Positions 55,393 to 64,000 of a stretch of 64,000 nucleotides of DNA are shown here, piece by piece; position 1 is the stretch's first letter, and every line of letters begins with the position of its first letter. The DNA lies in assembly GCA_963281255.1 (NCBI GenBank), contig OY725495.1, positions 1,240,001-1,304,000 of the forward strand, in the 5' to 3' direction. The position numbers and the translations under genes were made by a program. This DNA comes from Aphrocallistes beatrix. Its lineage: Eukaryota; Porifera; Hexactinellida; Sceptrulophora; Aphrocallistidae. The notes below the pieces were generated by a model. It was not told where the DNA came from. It searched no databases and was given only the letters and a program-made list of their open reading frames with translations.

Positions 55393-55812
55393 TATTCTTT
55401 GAATGCAATGGATTTCCATTTCTCTTTTTTTCTCTTTGTTCATGTGCCAATACTTTCTTTGTATGGTCTTGTAACTGTTTAGTTAATATTTTGTCAATTC
55501 TTCCCATGATTTGTAGTTTTTTTCTGTCTTTGCTAAACTTCAAAAAACTGGTCATATTCTAAGTTTATTGAGGAACTGATCAGTATTTCGGTTTATTATC
55601 GGAGTCTTAGTTAGACTCTTGGCAGATAGTACAGAAAATCTACGAAAATTTGGCCCAGTTTAGAACAAATTATAACAGAATGTATTTCAATAGTAAATGA
55701 ACGGAGGAAGGTACATAAGTATCATACTAAGAATGCCAAAAAATCCTTCTGTGGAACATCCCTAAATGCCACTTAAAGTGCAATTTTCGGACACACTTTA
55801 AGGTATTGAAAT

Positions 55813-56285
55813 TAGAGGTGTACCGGATTAGAGATTTTCTACTCCGGCCGGATCCGGATATCCGGCCGGATATCCGGCTAAATATTTATTTAATAAATGA
55901 TACCATAATATCACATCAAGACCTAAAAAAACGAAGTAGGCTACTACCAGTAAATGGTGAGAGATTAATATTCATACAAAAGATTCTTTCCTTATTGAAT
56001 TACAACTATTACCTAGCATTTAGAGTTTTAATATAGTAGATTAGAATAGGTTATAGATTAGATTAGATTTATGGATTGATAATAGCTTTAGAATTAAATT
56101 GTAGTTAATTGAATAAATTGCTTCTGTTTCTATCCTTTTTGTAGTTAATGTTTAATTCATACACAATCACAATTGGAACCACTATCCGGCCGGATAGTGG
56201 TTCATATCCGGTCCGGCCGGATATCCGGTAAATGGCCGGATATAGCCGGATACCGGATTAGAACCGGATATCCGGTACACCCCTA
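55813..56285. mobile_element. hAT-type MITE rich in CCGGATATCCGG
   Basis: Ends TAGAGGTGTACCGGAT and TAGGGGTGTACCGGAT (inverted), exact 8-bp duplication ATTGAAAT (55805-55812, 56286-56293). GGCCGGATATCCGG palindromes cluster at both ends. Confidence 0.88.
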
Positions 56286-56293
56286 ATTGAAAT

Positions 56294-57239
56294 CCATATA
56301 ACTTCTAGTTTTAAACTATTCGAATTTGTATTATGATATTCGTTATCAGCGTTAAATTTCCCTTCGTTTAGGTCGTCTTTACTATATTTGGAAATATTTT
56401 CCTAGCATCGCAGGAATGTGTCAGGAATGTAACAACATTCCATTCTCAAATTTTTTTCCAACCATATCGAGTGCACAATGGGCTTTTTGTTGGAAATAGG
56501 GTGAAATTTTCAACCCCTCAGAATTGTATTTAATTATTATCATTGAATTCGCCATCGTTTCAAACCTAGAAATACGTGATTACATTCTGATCGAACAAGT
56601 GTATTGATTGTTATGGTAATGCTTAGGAGCATGCTTTGGATAATTGGAATTTCTGTTGTGTGAATTATCAAAATTGACAGAGTTTCATTGTTTTATTTTT
56701 AGCACTTGTAACTTAGAAGGCTGAAATCCTTTATTGCATACTAATACATTTATATTTCAAGTATCAAATTTAAATCTTGAATGCCATTTGTTTTGCTTGT
56801 TTCTATTCTACAATAGATAAAAGCGATATGACAACTCAAAAAGAGGATTTTATCGGCGTCTACAGCATATTTTCTTCTGAAACTTATTGTGGCGTTTCGT
56901 CGATGGAACTCTCACTGATTTAAATGTAGGTTATAATATTACTTTCAAAAGAAATAATAGTTTAGACCCGCCGGAAGGGGCCCAAAATATCAAACTTTCA
57001 TTTGAACGTCTGTAACTTTATCGTGAACACCTTGCCGAAAATATGTCATTTTCTCTCAACACACGAGAAATCTTTATACGACTGATGTGTAATAACGATC
57101 CTATCCTCAATGTCTATAGAAAATCTATGAAAGCTAACAAGAAAAACAACTCTTCCGAACCTCCCGACCAAGAAATTTTATTTACGCGGAATAAATCATA
57201 GGTAATAATTGCGCAATAAACCATAGATAATAATTGAAA
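56294..57239. other. Intron sequence
   Basis: A trace of the hairpin cassette (TCCTAGCATCGCAGGAATGT near 56400). No supported frame. Confidence 0.3.
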
Positions 57240-57241
57240 TA

Positions 57242-57429
57242 CAGTCGACTCCGCTTAATAGGGCCATTGTTTAATCGGGTCAACCGCTTAATCGGGCCAC
57301 TTTTGGCAGGACCGGAATAGCTCTCACACATAGAAGCTAATACAAAATATTTTCGGTTAATAGGGTTCTCCGCTTAATCGGGGCAAAATATCCTCTGACC
57401 GATATGACCCTATTAAGCGGAGTCGACTG
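57242..57429. mobile_element. Pogo-type MITE, CCGCTTAATCGGG family, best copy
   Basis: CAGTCGACTCCGCTTAATAG and its inverse GCGGAGTCGACTG, TA on both sides. The right TA is shared with the next element. Confidence 0.87.
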
Positions 57430-57431
57430 TA

Positions 57432-57908
57432 TACTAAGCGGACAAAAATATTTCAACACTTGATTTTTTCCCATACAAATAATACTAAATGGGTCTATTC
57501 ATGAAGAGGGTTACTTCTAAACGGTATGAGATACAGCTAATCGGATTCCAGATTCGAATAATACGCATTCAAATTAGTCACAGGTTAATTTCTCTAATAA
57601 TCATTCATTCCTAACTATTTGTAGTTATCGATCAGTGGCACTTTATGCCACATACGCCCATTTTGACCACTATACATGATGACAATGAATTACCTATGGT
57701 GGCTCAGGCTGATAAGATTGTTCATTGAGTTGAGTAATTTATTAGTTATGGTCAACTATGACTAATTCAAATGTGTAGATTTCGAATCTGAAATCAGATT
57801 TTTAGTATCTCTTTGAATTTGAACGTATTGCCCTTCATGAAAAAATCCGATTTAGTATTATTTGTATGAGAAAGAATCAAGTGTTGAAATACTTTTGTCC
57901 GCTTAGTG
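57432..57908. mobile_element. Palindromic mariner MITE (CACTAAGCGGACAAAAG)
   Basis: Left TACTAAGCGGACAAAA, right inverse CTTTTGTCCGCTTAGTG, TA on both sides. Arms include AACACTTGATT. Confidence 0.8.
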
Positions 57909-58055
57909 TATATGGGAATTTTTACCAAAAAATAAAGAGGTCATTATATTTCGATTAATATACTATTAGGATGTAGATATGTTAATTGTGTGCCTGTCTT
58001 TTATAATAAAATGCTTCTATTGCCTCTAGTTACTGCATTTTAATACTCTAAACTA

Positions 58056-58524
58056 CAGTACCCGGACAAAAGTATTCGACCACCACAGAAACCTTCATAC
58101 AAATAGTATTAAAGTGGGTATATTCATAAAAGAATATGTACTCAAACCGTAAGGAATACTCTATTTTTTATTTCAAATTCGTAAACTACACTTTCTAATT
58201 ATTCATAATTGATAGCCTCAACTCAATAACTAACTCCCAAGGTAATTAATATCAATATTTGATACTTGATACTACTTGTCCCAAGTCACAGCCATTATAT
58301 ATGATGGTGATTAGTGACACAAAGTGACAAGTACATAAGAATAAGTATTTGAGTTGACGAGACTCTGAATTACGAGTACACAATTAGAATGTGTAGAATA
58401 CGAATTTGGAATAAAAAAAGAGTTTTCTACTGTTTGAGGACATGTTCCTTTTTTGAATAGTTCCAATTTAATACTATTTGGATGGAAGTTTTCGTAGTGG
58501 TTGAATACTTTTGTTCGGGTAATG
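58056..58524. mobile_element. Palindromic mariner MITE (CAGTACCCGGACAAAAG), copy 2
   Basis: Same as 19732-20199. The left TA is intact; the right TA has drifted to TC. Confidence 0.8.
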
Positions 58525-58664
58525 TCTAATTTCTGATTATGACGTCATGTGATAACGTCATAACTTGAGATGACCTAGATGACCTAGATTTTCTGCAGAA
58601 ATCGTTTTCTTTTGGTTGATATCCTATAAGTTAGTAATACATTATGTATCTCTAGCATAGTTTT

Positions 58665-58758
58665 ACTACTTATATTTCACCCCACAAAAATTGTCCTCTG
58701 TGGAGTGGAAGGAGTCCACTCCACAGTGGCCAATTTTGTGGGATGAAATGTAAGTAGG
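58665..58758. repeat. Long imperfect hairpin
   Basis: ACTTATATTTCACCCCACA on the left faces TGTGGGATGAAATGTAAGT on the right. The inner part GTGGAGTGG / CCACTCCAC is perfect. Confidence 0.75.
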
Positions 58759-60927
58759 ATTCGATTCCTCTCAGCTAGCTGTGTATAGTCATGCATATAT
58801 TAATCCTCAAAACTGCCTTTTAACATTATTTTTCGCGATAAACCCTAGAATTATTAGCTATGTGATGAATAAATCTAGAAAATCGTGTTCGACCTATTGG
58901 ATTTTTAGTATGTTTCTTAAGTATGTTCCCTCGTTCCTTTACCATTGAAATAAAATCTGATGCTATTTTTTCCAATTCAAACCATTGTTTAACTGGACTA
59001 AGAGAGACTATATATTTGAACTTTCGTTGTGATACTTGTATTAGATATTGTTGGTATTCCTGTACTCTGCTAAATTGATACTAATTCTATAGTTATCTGG
59101 TTGGCAATAGAATGTTGACTTGTATTACCCGCTAGAACCATTCAGTAAAATGGTATGAATTAACAATATTTCAGATTGTGGAAAGTTGTCGTAGATTTAC
59201 TTAAAGGTGATTGAAATCCAAACAATGATTACTTCATAAAGCCATTTATTTAAGACGATTAGTATTTGATTTCCTAAAATGATGGATATAATATATAATT
59301 AATATATAAGTTTATTAAGTAATTACCTGGCAACAAATGCTGAAATTGTAATGATTATCTTAAAAAGACTTTTTCAACCAATCAAGTGAAATTTGTGAAT
59401 TCAGATAACTATATTCAATCCACATTTCAAATCAATTTCAGTTTCCATAGAAAGCTAAAATTTGAATGAATTCTACCACTTTGAATTCATACCACATACC
59501 AAATTTGGAATATAATCATGAAAAATGGGATAGATTTCATCGTGGGAAATTAGAACCTTTTAATTTCCCCCTATTGTTCCGACAGATTGATCTTTGGAAA
59601 AAATATCTCGACCAATAACGGTAATGATAAACGCGTTTTTCCATTGTACATACTTTTTGAAAGTGAGACTCAGATCAGACTAATGTTCGGAGTCTTCGAT
59701 TTTTCCATTATGTTGGAGAGCGGAGTTATTTCAGGCTAAGTTCAGAATGAACTATTCGCCCCGCTCGTTATAGCTACTGTGGATACGAAATAATATTTTG
59801 CACTTTTTTTGGAATTGTTAAGGAGCAAGTCAAACTTATTTGAAGTTATTGATTGATAGTATGTCTTTCCACTGAGTAATTGTTAATAAATTAGGCTAGA
59901 GGGCAATTGGGTCGATTTTAATAATTTCTAAAACCTAGTTTTGGACAAAGTACTTGCTAAACTTAACTAAGTTCAAATACCACTGAAATTGGGGTGAACA
60001 TTAACTTCAAAGCACCATTACCCGCAAAAACAACTATTTCGATTCTCACATAAAGTGAAAGCCGCGACCATTCTCGTCGGTTTCCATCAAAAAATCTCTG
60101 AAGCATGAAAACTCGCTCAGTTATACTCACACCCAGGTTTGGTGAAAATTATTTCAAAAAGTTACCCCTAGAATTTGATGTCCTATATGCAGAGTTGGAT
60201 CCAGGCATGAATTTCAGAGTGGAGTTTAAGCGATCTAAAATATTTTCAGGAGGGGTACTAGTCCCCCTGATGGGGTAAATACTGGAGTGCTGGATGGAGT
60301 CACGGATCTAATACGGGGGTTAAGGAGATCTAAAATATTTTCAGGGGATCTAACCCCCCCTGCGGGAGTGGCTAAATGCAACCCTGGCCATTTGATGATT
60401 TTGATACCTTAAAGCCCCCCTTTGGAAACCTTTGCTGATTTTAGCTGGAGAATAGGAAAGTTTGACATACACTATGTTTAAAGTGACGCGTGGTTCGATG
60501 TTGCATCTTTGATAATTTAAGGTAGGGATTCCCGATTCCGAAACTTGATTTTCTTTCTATTTAAAAAAAATTAATTTAATGTTTTTGAATTTTTGTTATA
60601 AGTTCAATACACTATAGAAGGCGTATAATTTTAATTATCTTTAGATGGATACGATAAAAATTATGATAATCATGTAAAGCTCTTATTTAAATCAGAGAAA
60701 ATTTAATAAGACCACGGGGTCAATGTGAATTTCTCAATAAAGTAAGACCACTGAAATAAATTTTACTATACTTATCGAATATTTTTATATAATTGTATTT
60801 TATTGATATGATTTTAGGATAGCAACCTAAGGTGCCGTTTTTTTCTCAACAACCTTGGTTGCTGATTAAAATCCACCTATTAATCTATCGTGAGCACACG
60901 CAATTTTTGTTTTACTTCCAATTACAG
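58759..60927. other. Intron sequence
   Basis: AT-rich. 60195-60400 has a direct repeat GATCTAAAATATTTTCAGG (near 60232 and 60330). GGAGAATAGGAAAGTTT near 60450 recurs inverted near 61090. Confidence 0.35.
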
Positions 60928-61022
60928 ATGTTGATCAGTATTTCGGAGAAGTTGAGTATAACGAATCTTCCATTCAGTTTCGATTTGATTCCGCAGTTTT
61001 AGATGTTGTTATGCCTAAATAA
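60928..61022 (+). CDS. Possible terminal exon, unidentified
   Basis: After the acceptor AATTACAG, an open frame (entered in phase 1) reads VDQYFGEVEYNESSIQFRFD then SAVLDVVMPK and a TAA. It is not a G-alpha sequence and lies between G-alpha exons 3 and 4. It could be a relic of another gene or an alternative 3' exon. Confidence 0.25.
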
Positions 61023-62139
61023 TTTTTTTTGCTTAAAGCTAATGTTCGATCAATTTTTGTTGATCTTTAAACTTTTACCAATCGTTGTTAAACTTTCCTA
61101 TTCTCCGCCTAAGTGCCTCTAAAGCCCACTTTACGGGATTTGGAGGATCAAAAAGAAGAGAAAAAGGCCCTATGCCCTATGCTCTCAGTGCAATTAAGTT
61201 TAACAAAACTTTGCCCAAAGGGAGGCTTTTTTAAAATTTCATAATCACAATATACCGAAAATTAGTTTTTCTAATTAAAAAGTGTTGTGAATTGGTTTAA
61301 TAAAACCGTAACAGTCATAAATATGTTTTTGCTCCCTCAGTAAATTGTCTGAGATAAATTAATTTTTCTCACCTGGTCAAGGGGTAAATATCCAGAAAAG
61401 TTTAAGAACGCCTGATAAAACTGTTAATTAATACGGAAAAAAAAATGATTGTAAATTCGTTTATTTTAGCGCATTTAGACTATTGCTGTGAAATTAGTTG
61501 TTCTCAACGCTATGACATAAATCACTTATTGAAGTTTTATATAAGCTCTGTTACTATTCGAAGATAGAAAAGTATCCCTTTGTTAATGGCCTAAAGTTAA
61601 ATCACGCTCGCCTGGGCAAACTTTAAATATTACCAATAACTCAATTTTGGATGAATTCGATGTTGAAATATTTATTTCTGTTCCAAAAGTCTTTAAAAGA
61701 CATTTGGAATCCATTTTATCTAATGCCTCATTGTTCCAATATCCCTGATGTAGAAATTTACCCTATTCCCAATTTAAAATAAAATAAATAAATAAATACA
61801 AAAAAGGAACTAAAGCCATTTAGCCCTTCTTCGTAGTGACCCGAGGAAGGGATTTTCAACGAAATAATCGACTCAAATTACCTAAAAATGTTTAATAATA
61901 TAGTTATGGAATTATAAGTTTTTAAATTAAGTCATTCCTGAAGTTCAGATCGCATTTGTGTATTTGAATTTTTATTATGATGTTTTTATTGGAATGCCAA
62001 TAAATAAACCTATAAAATAGCTAGATGACTGAATTTTGTATGGGGCATGTAAAGTCAATAATTAATACGTAGTGGGCATAAAATCCATTTTTATTATTGT
62101 TGTTTAATTATTTTTTATTTCTTGAACATTTTCTTTTAG
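61023..62139. other. End of G-alpha intron 3
   Basis: AT-rich, ending in a pyrimidine tract with acceptor TTTTAG at 62139. Confidence 0.4.
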
Positions 62140-62268
62140 TTTTCTTGACGGTATTTCGAGAATATCTGCTGAGAATTATATCCCAACAGTTGATGATGTA
62201 TTACGTTCTCGAAAAGCAACTACTGGAATACAAGAATATCCCTTCGACATAGCTAATATTACCTTTAG
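62140..62268 (+). CDS. G-protein alpha subunit, Gq-like: exon 4
   Basis: 129 nt, the length I recall for the matching GNAQ exon. It completes the split Tyr codon, then reads FLDGISRISAENYIPTVDDV, LRSRKATTGIQEYPFD and IANITF. This is the end of the helical domain and switch I: the catalytic Arg and the Mg-binding Thr are present in RKATTG, where Gq family members usually have RVPTTG. The donor TTTAG|GTGAGT splits the Arg codon just before the expected DVGGQ exon, which is outside the window. Confidence 0.93.
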
Positions 62269-62490
62269 GTGAGTTGGTCAGATTAATGTTAATTTTCTAA
62301 TTTAAAAAAAATTATTCACATCAATCATCTCTATTTTATTGTCTGTTGCTACACAAGTTATTTAATTTTAATTTTGTCTCCTTAAAACTTTTTTTGTAGT
62401 TGCGTTGTGAGGAATGAAATTATCACCCTTAACATATGCTTTTGTACCCACATGCGTAGAATGCAGAAAATATTTAATGTATTTTTTATG

Positions 62491-62578
62491 CAAGCGTACT
62501 TCACTTGTTTGCGCTGCGCACATGTGTCCGCTGGAGACGTCCTTTGGTGCCTAGGCTCACATTGATTATTTGCAAGGG
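62491..62578 (-). mobile_element. Helitron-like 3' tip
   Basis: CAAGCGTACTTCACTTGTTT, GCGCTGCGC and TCACATTGATTATTTG, then lost. Confidence 0.55.
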
Positions 62579-63500
62579 GCATTAGTTCTGTTCCCAACAT
62601 AATTGTGTATATTTTTCCACGAGTCGAATAATCTTAGTTATTATGGTGGTTAGATATTGTAGATAAAATTTTCTGAAAGATTTTGACGAGTTTATCCTAT
62701 CTAGAATCTTGAACTGCAACTTGCGGACAAAGTTTGTAAAGAAGAAATGTGCCGCGTGCCGCAGTTAAAATCGAGATTTTGTGTCCACTACTCTCCTAAT
62801 TATCTCTCTAGACTCCCTACGTTATGGAAAATTTAGCTCAGACGTTTAAAGTTAAAGTTTATAGATTTATATACCCCCCGAATCCATGCTAATATGTTCT
62901 CAGGGGGTTCACAATCTGGGTGAGAGGCTAAACCTACTGTTAGTTACTTATTACTGTCATGTATGCGACATGTGTGTATGCATATGATAGAGTGTTACAG
63001 AGGAAAACTCGGCTAACAGTAAGCAAGAAAGATTGCACCTAACTTAACTTTACCTTTAAATGAGATGACATCCTTAGTGCTTTCAGCTCACTAAGGTTCT
63101 GCAAGAATGTAGCCTGAGATTACATTACCGAACAATGTAATTGAGGGTAAATTGCAAATGACTTGAGCGAGGTTAGAACCAATTACCTAAGTCTTGGTAT
63201 TCAAACGCCCTAACCACTGCACCACCCAAGCAGAACTTTGGGTGTATGAAAAATAGTTTTCGATATGTCCAAATTGACCTGATTTCAACTTATCATTGAA
63301 TTGATAACTTCTCCTATAGAACTAAGATGAATGGATTTCTTTGATAAAACAGTAGATTTCGGGCGCTAATCATCTCCCCGAATATCGATGGTGAAGAGAT
63401 AGTTGTGAAAGTAGTGGGGCCATATTATCGATTTAGCTGCGGCACGCGACGCATTTTTTCTTCATAAGCTTTGTCCTATAAATTGTAGTCCAAGGTTCAA
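62579..63500. mobile_element. Decayed CAGGGTGRC-type mariner MITE interrupted by a SINE
   Basis: Left AATCTTAGTTATTATGGTGG and GTGCCGCGTGCCGCAG; right GCGGCACGCGACGCATTTTT. These match the arms of 11593-12354 loosely. The SINE-like segment lies in its middle. Confidence 0.45.
62930..63231 (-). repeat. tRNA-derived SINE
   Basis: From 63231 the minus strand reads GCTTGGGTGGTGCAGTGG, an A-box-like start, then TTGGTTCTAACCTC as a B-box-like sequence about 40 nt on. GCTTGGG and CTCAAGT can pair as an acceptor stem with two G-U pairs, but anticodon and T stems do not fold well, so it is not a working tRNA. A non-tRNA tail of about 230 nt follows (GTGAGCTGAAAGCACTAAGG). Confidence 0.55.
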
Positions 63501-63551
63501 GATTGGATAAACTTGGATAAACTACTTTTTGATACATATTTCGTCCTAATA

Positions 63552-63613
63552 GAATGATGAGTCATCATTTTTGTTTATAGTTGTATCATATGTGACGAAT
63601 GTTAATATACACA
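63552..63613 (-). mobile_element. Helitron-like internal scrap
   Basis: GATGAGTCATCATTTTTG and GTTGTATCATATGTGA match the middle of the family. Confidence 0.55.
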
Positions 63614-63615
63614 GT

Positions 63616-64000
63616 CATAGCCTACTATATATAAGGCCTAAGAGTAACTTAACCAGGGATGCGGTAGAAGATGGATGAAGAAATACATGAGCTGCCTTAA
63701 ATCATTAACAAAGCACAATAGAGCTTAGGAATGTATTACCAGCATATATAAATATGGTATCAAAGCACCCATATCCGTTGTTAAAATTTAGATTAGCCAT
63801 CAAAAGATTGCGCAACAGGTTATATTTGGGTCAAATTTAGTGATTTTCAGAGGCCGTTTAAGGGCACTTCTAAGTGTTTTTATTATAAGATTTTTCGCAT
63901 TGAACTGAGAAGTGAATGTGTAAATACGAAAAATTTGGAATTTTTTCATGGAATGTTCTTACATTCCAGTGTTGCTATGGAAACGTATTTTGGTCAGTTG
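63616..64000. mobile_element. Palindromic P-type MITE, cut by window end
   Basis: CATAGCCTACTATATATAAG through GTTGCTATGGAAACG, nearly identical to the left arms at 3810 and 47220. Confidence 0.85.

Larger units (their letters stand above)
12973..62268 (+). other. G-alpha (Gq-like) gene, 5' part, four exons
   Basis: Whole-gene entry. Exons are 121, 185, 164 and 129 nt; phases are 1, 0 and 2 at the three introns and agree at every junction. Predicted coverage is the N-terminal helix, P-loop, helical domain and switch I. Switch II, the NKxD and TCAT motifs and the receptor-contacting C terminus lie beyond 64000. The visible coding part is about 600 nt spread over 49.3 kb. Gq alpha subunits relay receptor activation to phospholipase C-beta at the plasma membrane. 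Class assignment rests on GTGE, IIHGSGF and exon lengths. Confidence 0.85.

Noticed and set aside
63160-63231. Possible functional tRNA gene on the minus strand
   Set aside because: A- and B-box-like motifs and an acceptor-like stem are present, but anticodon and T stems do not pair. A SINE head explains it better.

Overview
The window is AT-rich animal DNA, most likely from an invertebrate. It has spliced genes with GT-AG introns, a heterotrimeric G-protein alpha gene with metazoan exon boundaries, and dense eukaryotic DNA transposons (P/THAP, hAT, Tc1/mariner, Helitron-like). The sequence alone does not identify the species.

The one host gene followed with confidence is a Gq-like G-protein alpha subunit on the + strand. 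Four coding exons are visible: 12973-13093, 22264-22448, 42855-43018 and 62140-62268. Phases agree across every junction, and together they give about 200 residues from the start codon through switch I. The rest of the gene lies beyond the window. Introns of 9.2, 20.4 and 19.1 kb are packed with nested mobile elements. Bases 1-312 hold what looks like the last coding exon of a separate upstream + strand gene.

Layout: 0.3-13 kb is intergenic and repeat-filled (Helitron-like copies, a 1-kb palindromic P-type MITE, a large foldback element carrying hAT, mariner and pogo-type insertions). Intron 1 holds a TTAACC-motif element, more Helitron-like copies, a Tc1 element and a mariner relic. Intron 2 holds a P/THAP relic, an LTR-retrotransposon integrase relic, a nearly intact hAT element at 32852-35237 and several Helitron-like copies. 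Intron 3 holds a P element at 43107-45869, a decayed unknown transposon protein (about 51.3-46.05 kb, minus strand) interrupted by a three-level nest of insertions at 47034-49809, a second P element at 51487-53405, Tc1 remnants, and hAT and mariner MITEs.

The most striking system is a non-autonomous Helitron-like family with more than 20 copies. It inserts between A and T without duplicating the target, starts with TC, ends in a hairpin plus CTTG, and carries a (TA)n core that repeatedly hosts TA-specific transposons. Most long copies carry the palindrome TGACGTCA (a CRE octamer) near each side and an AP-1-like TGAGTCA, so the G-alpha introns are seeded with candidate CREB/AP-1 sites.
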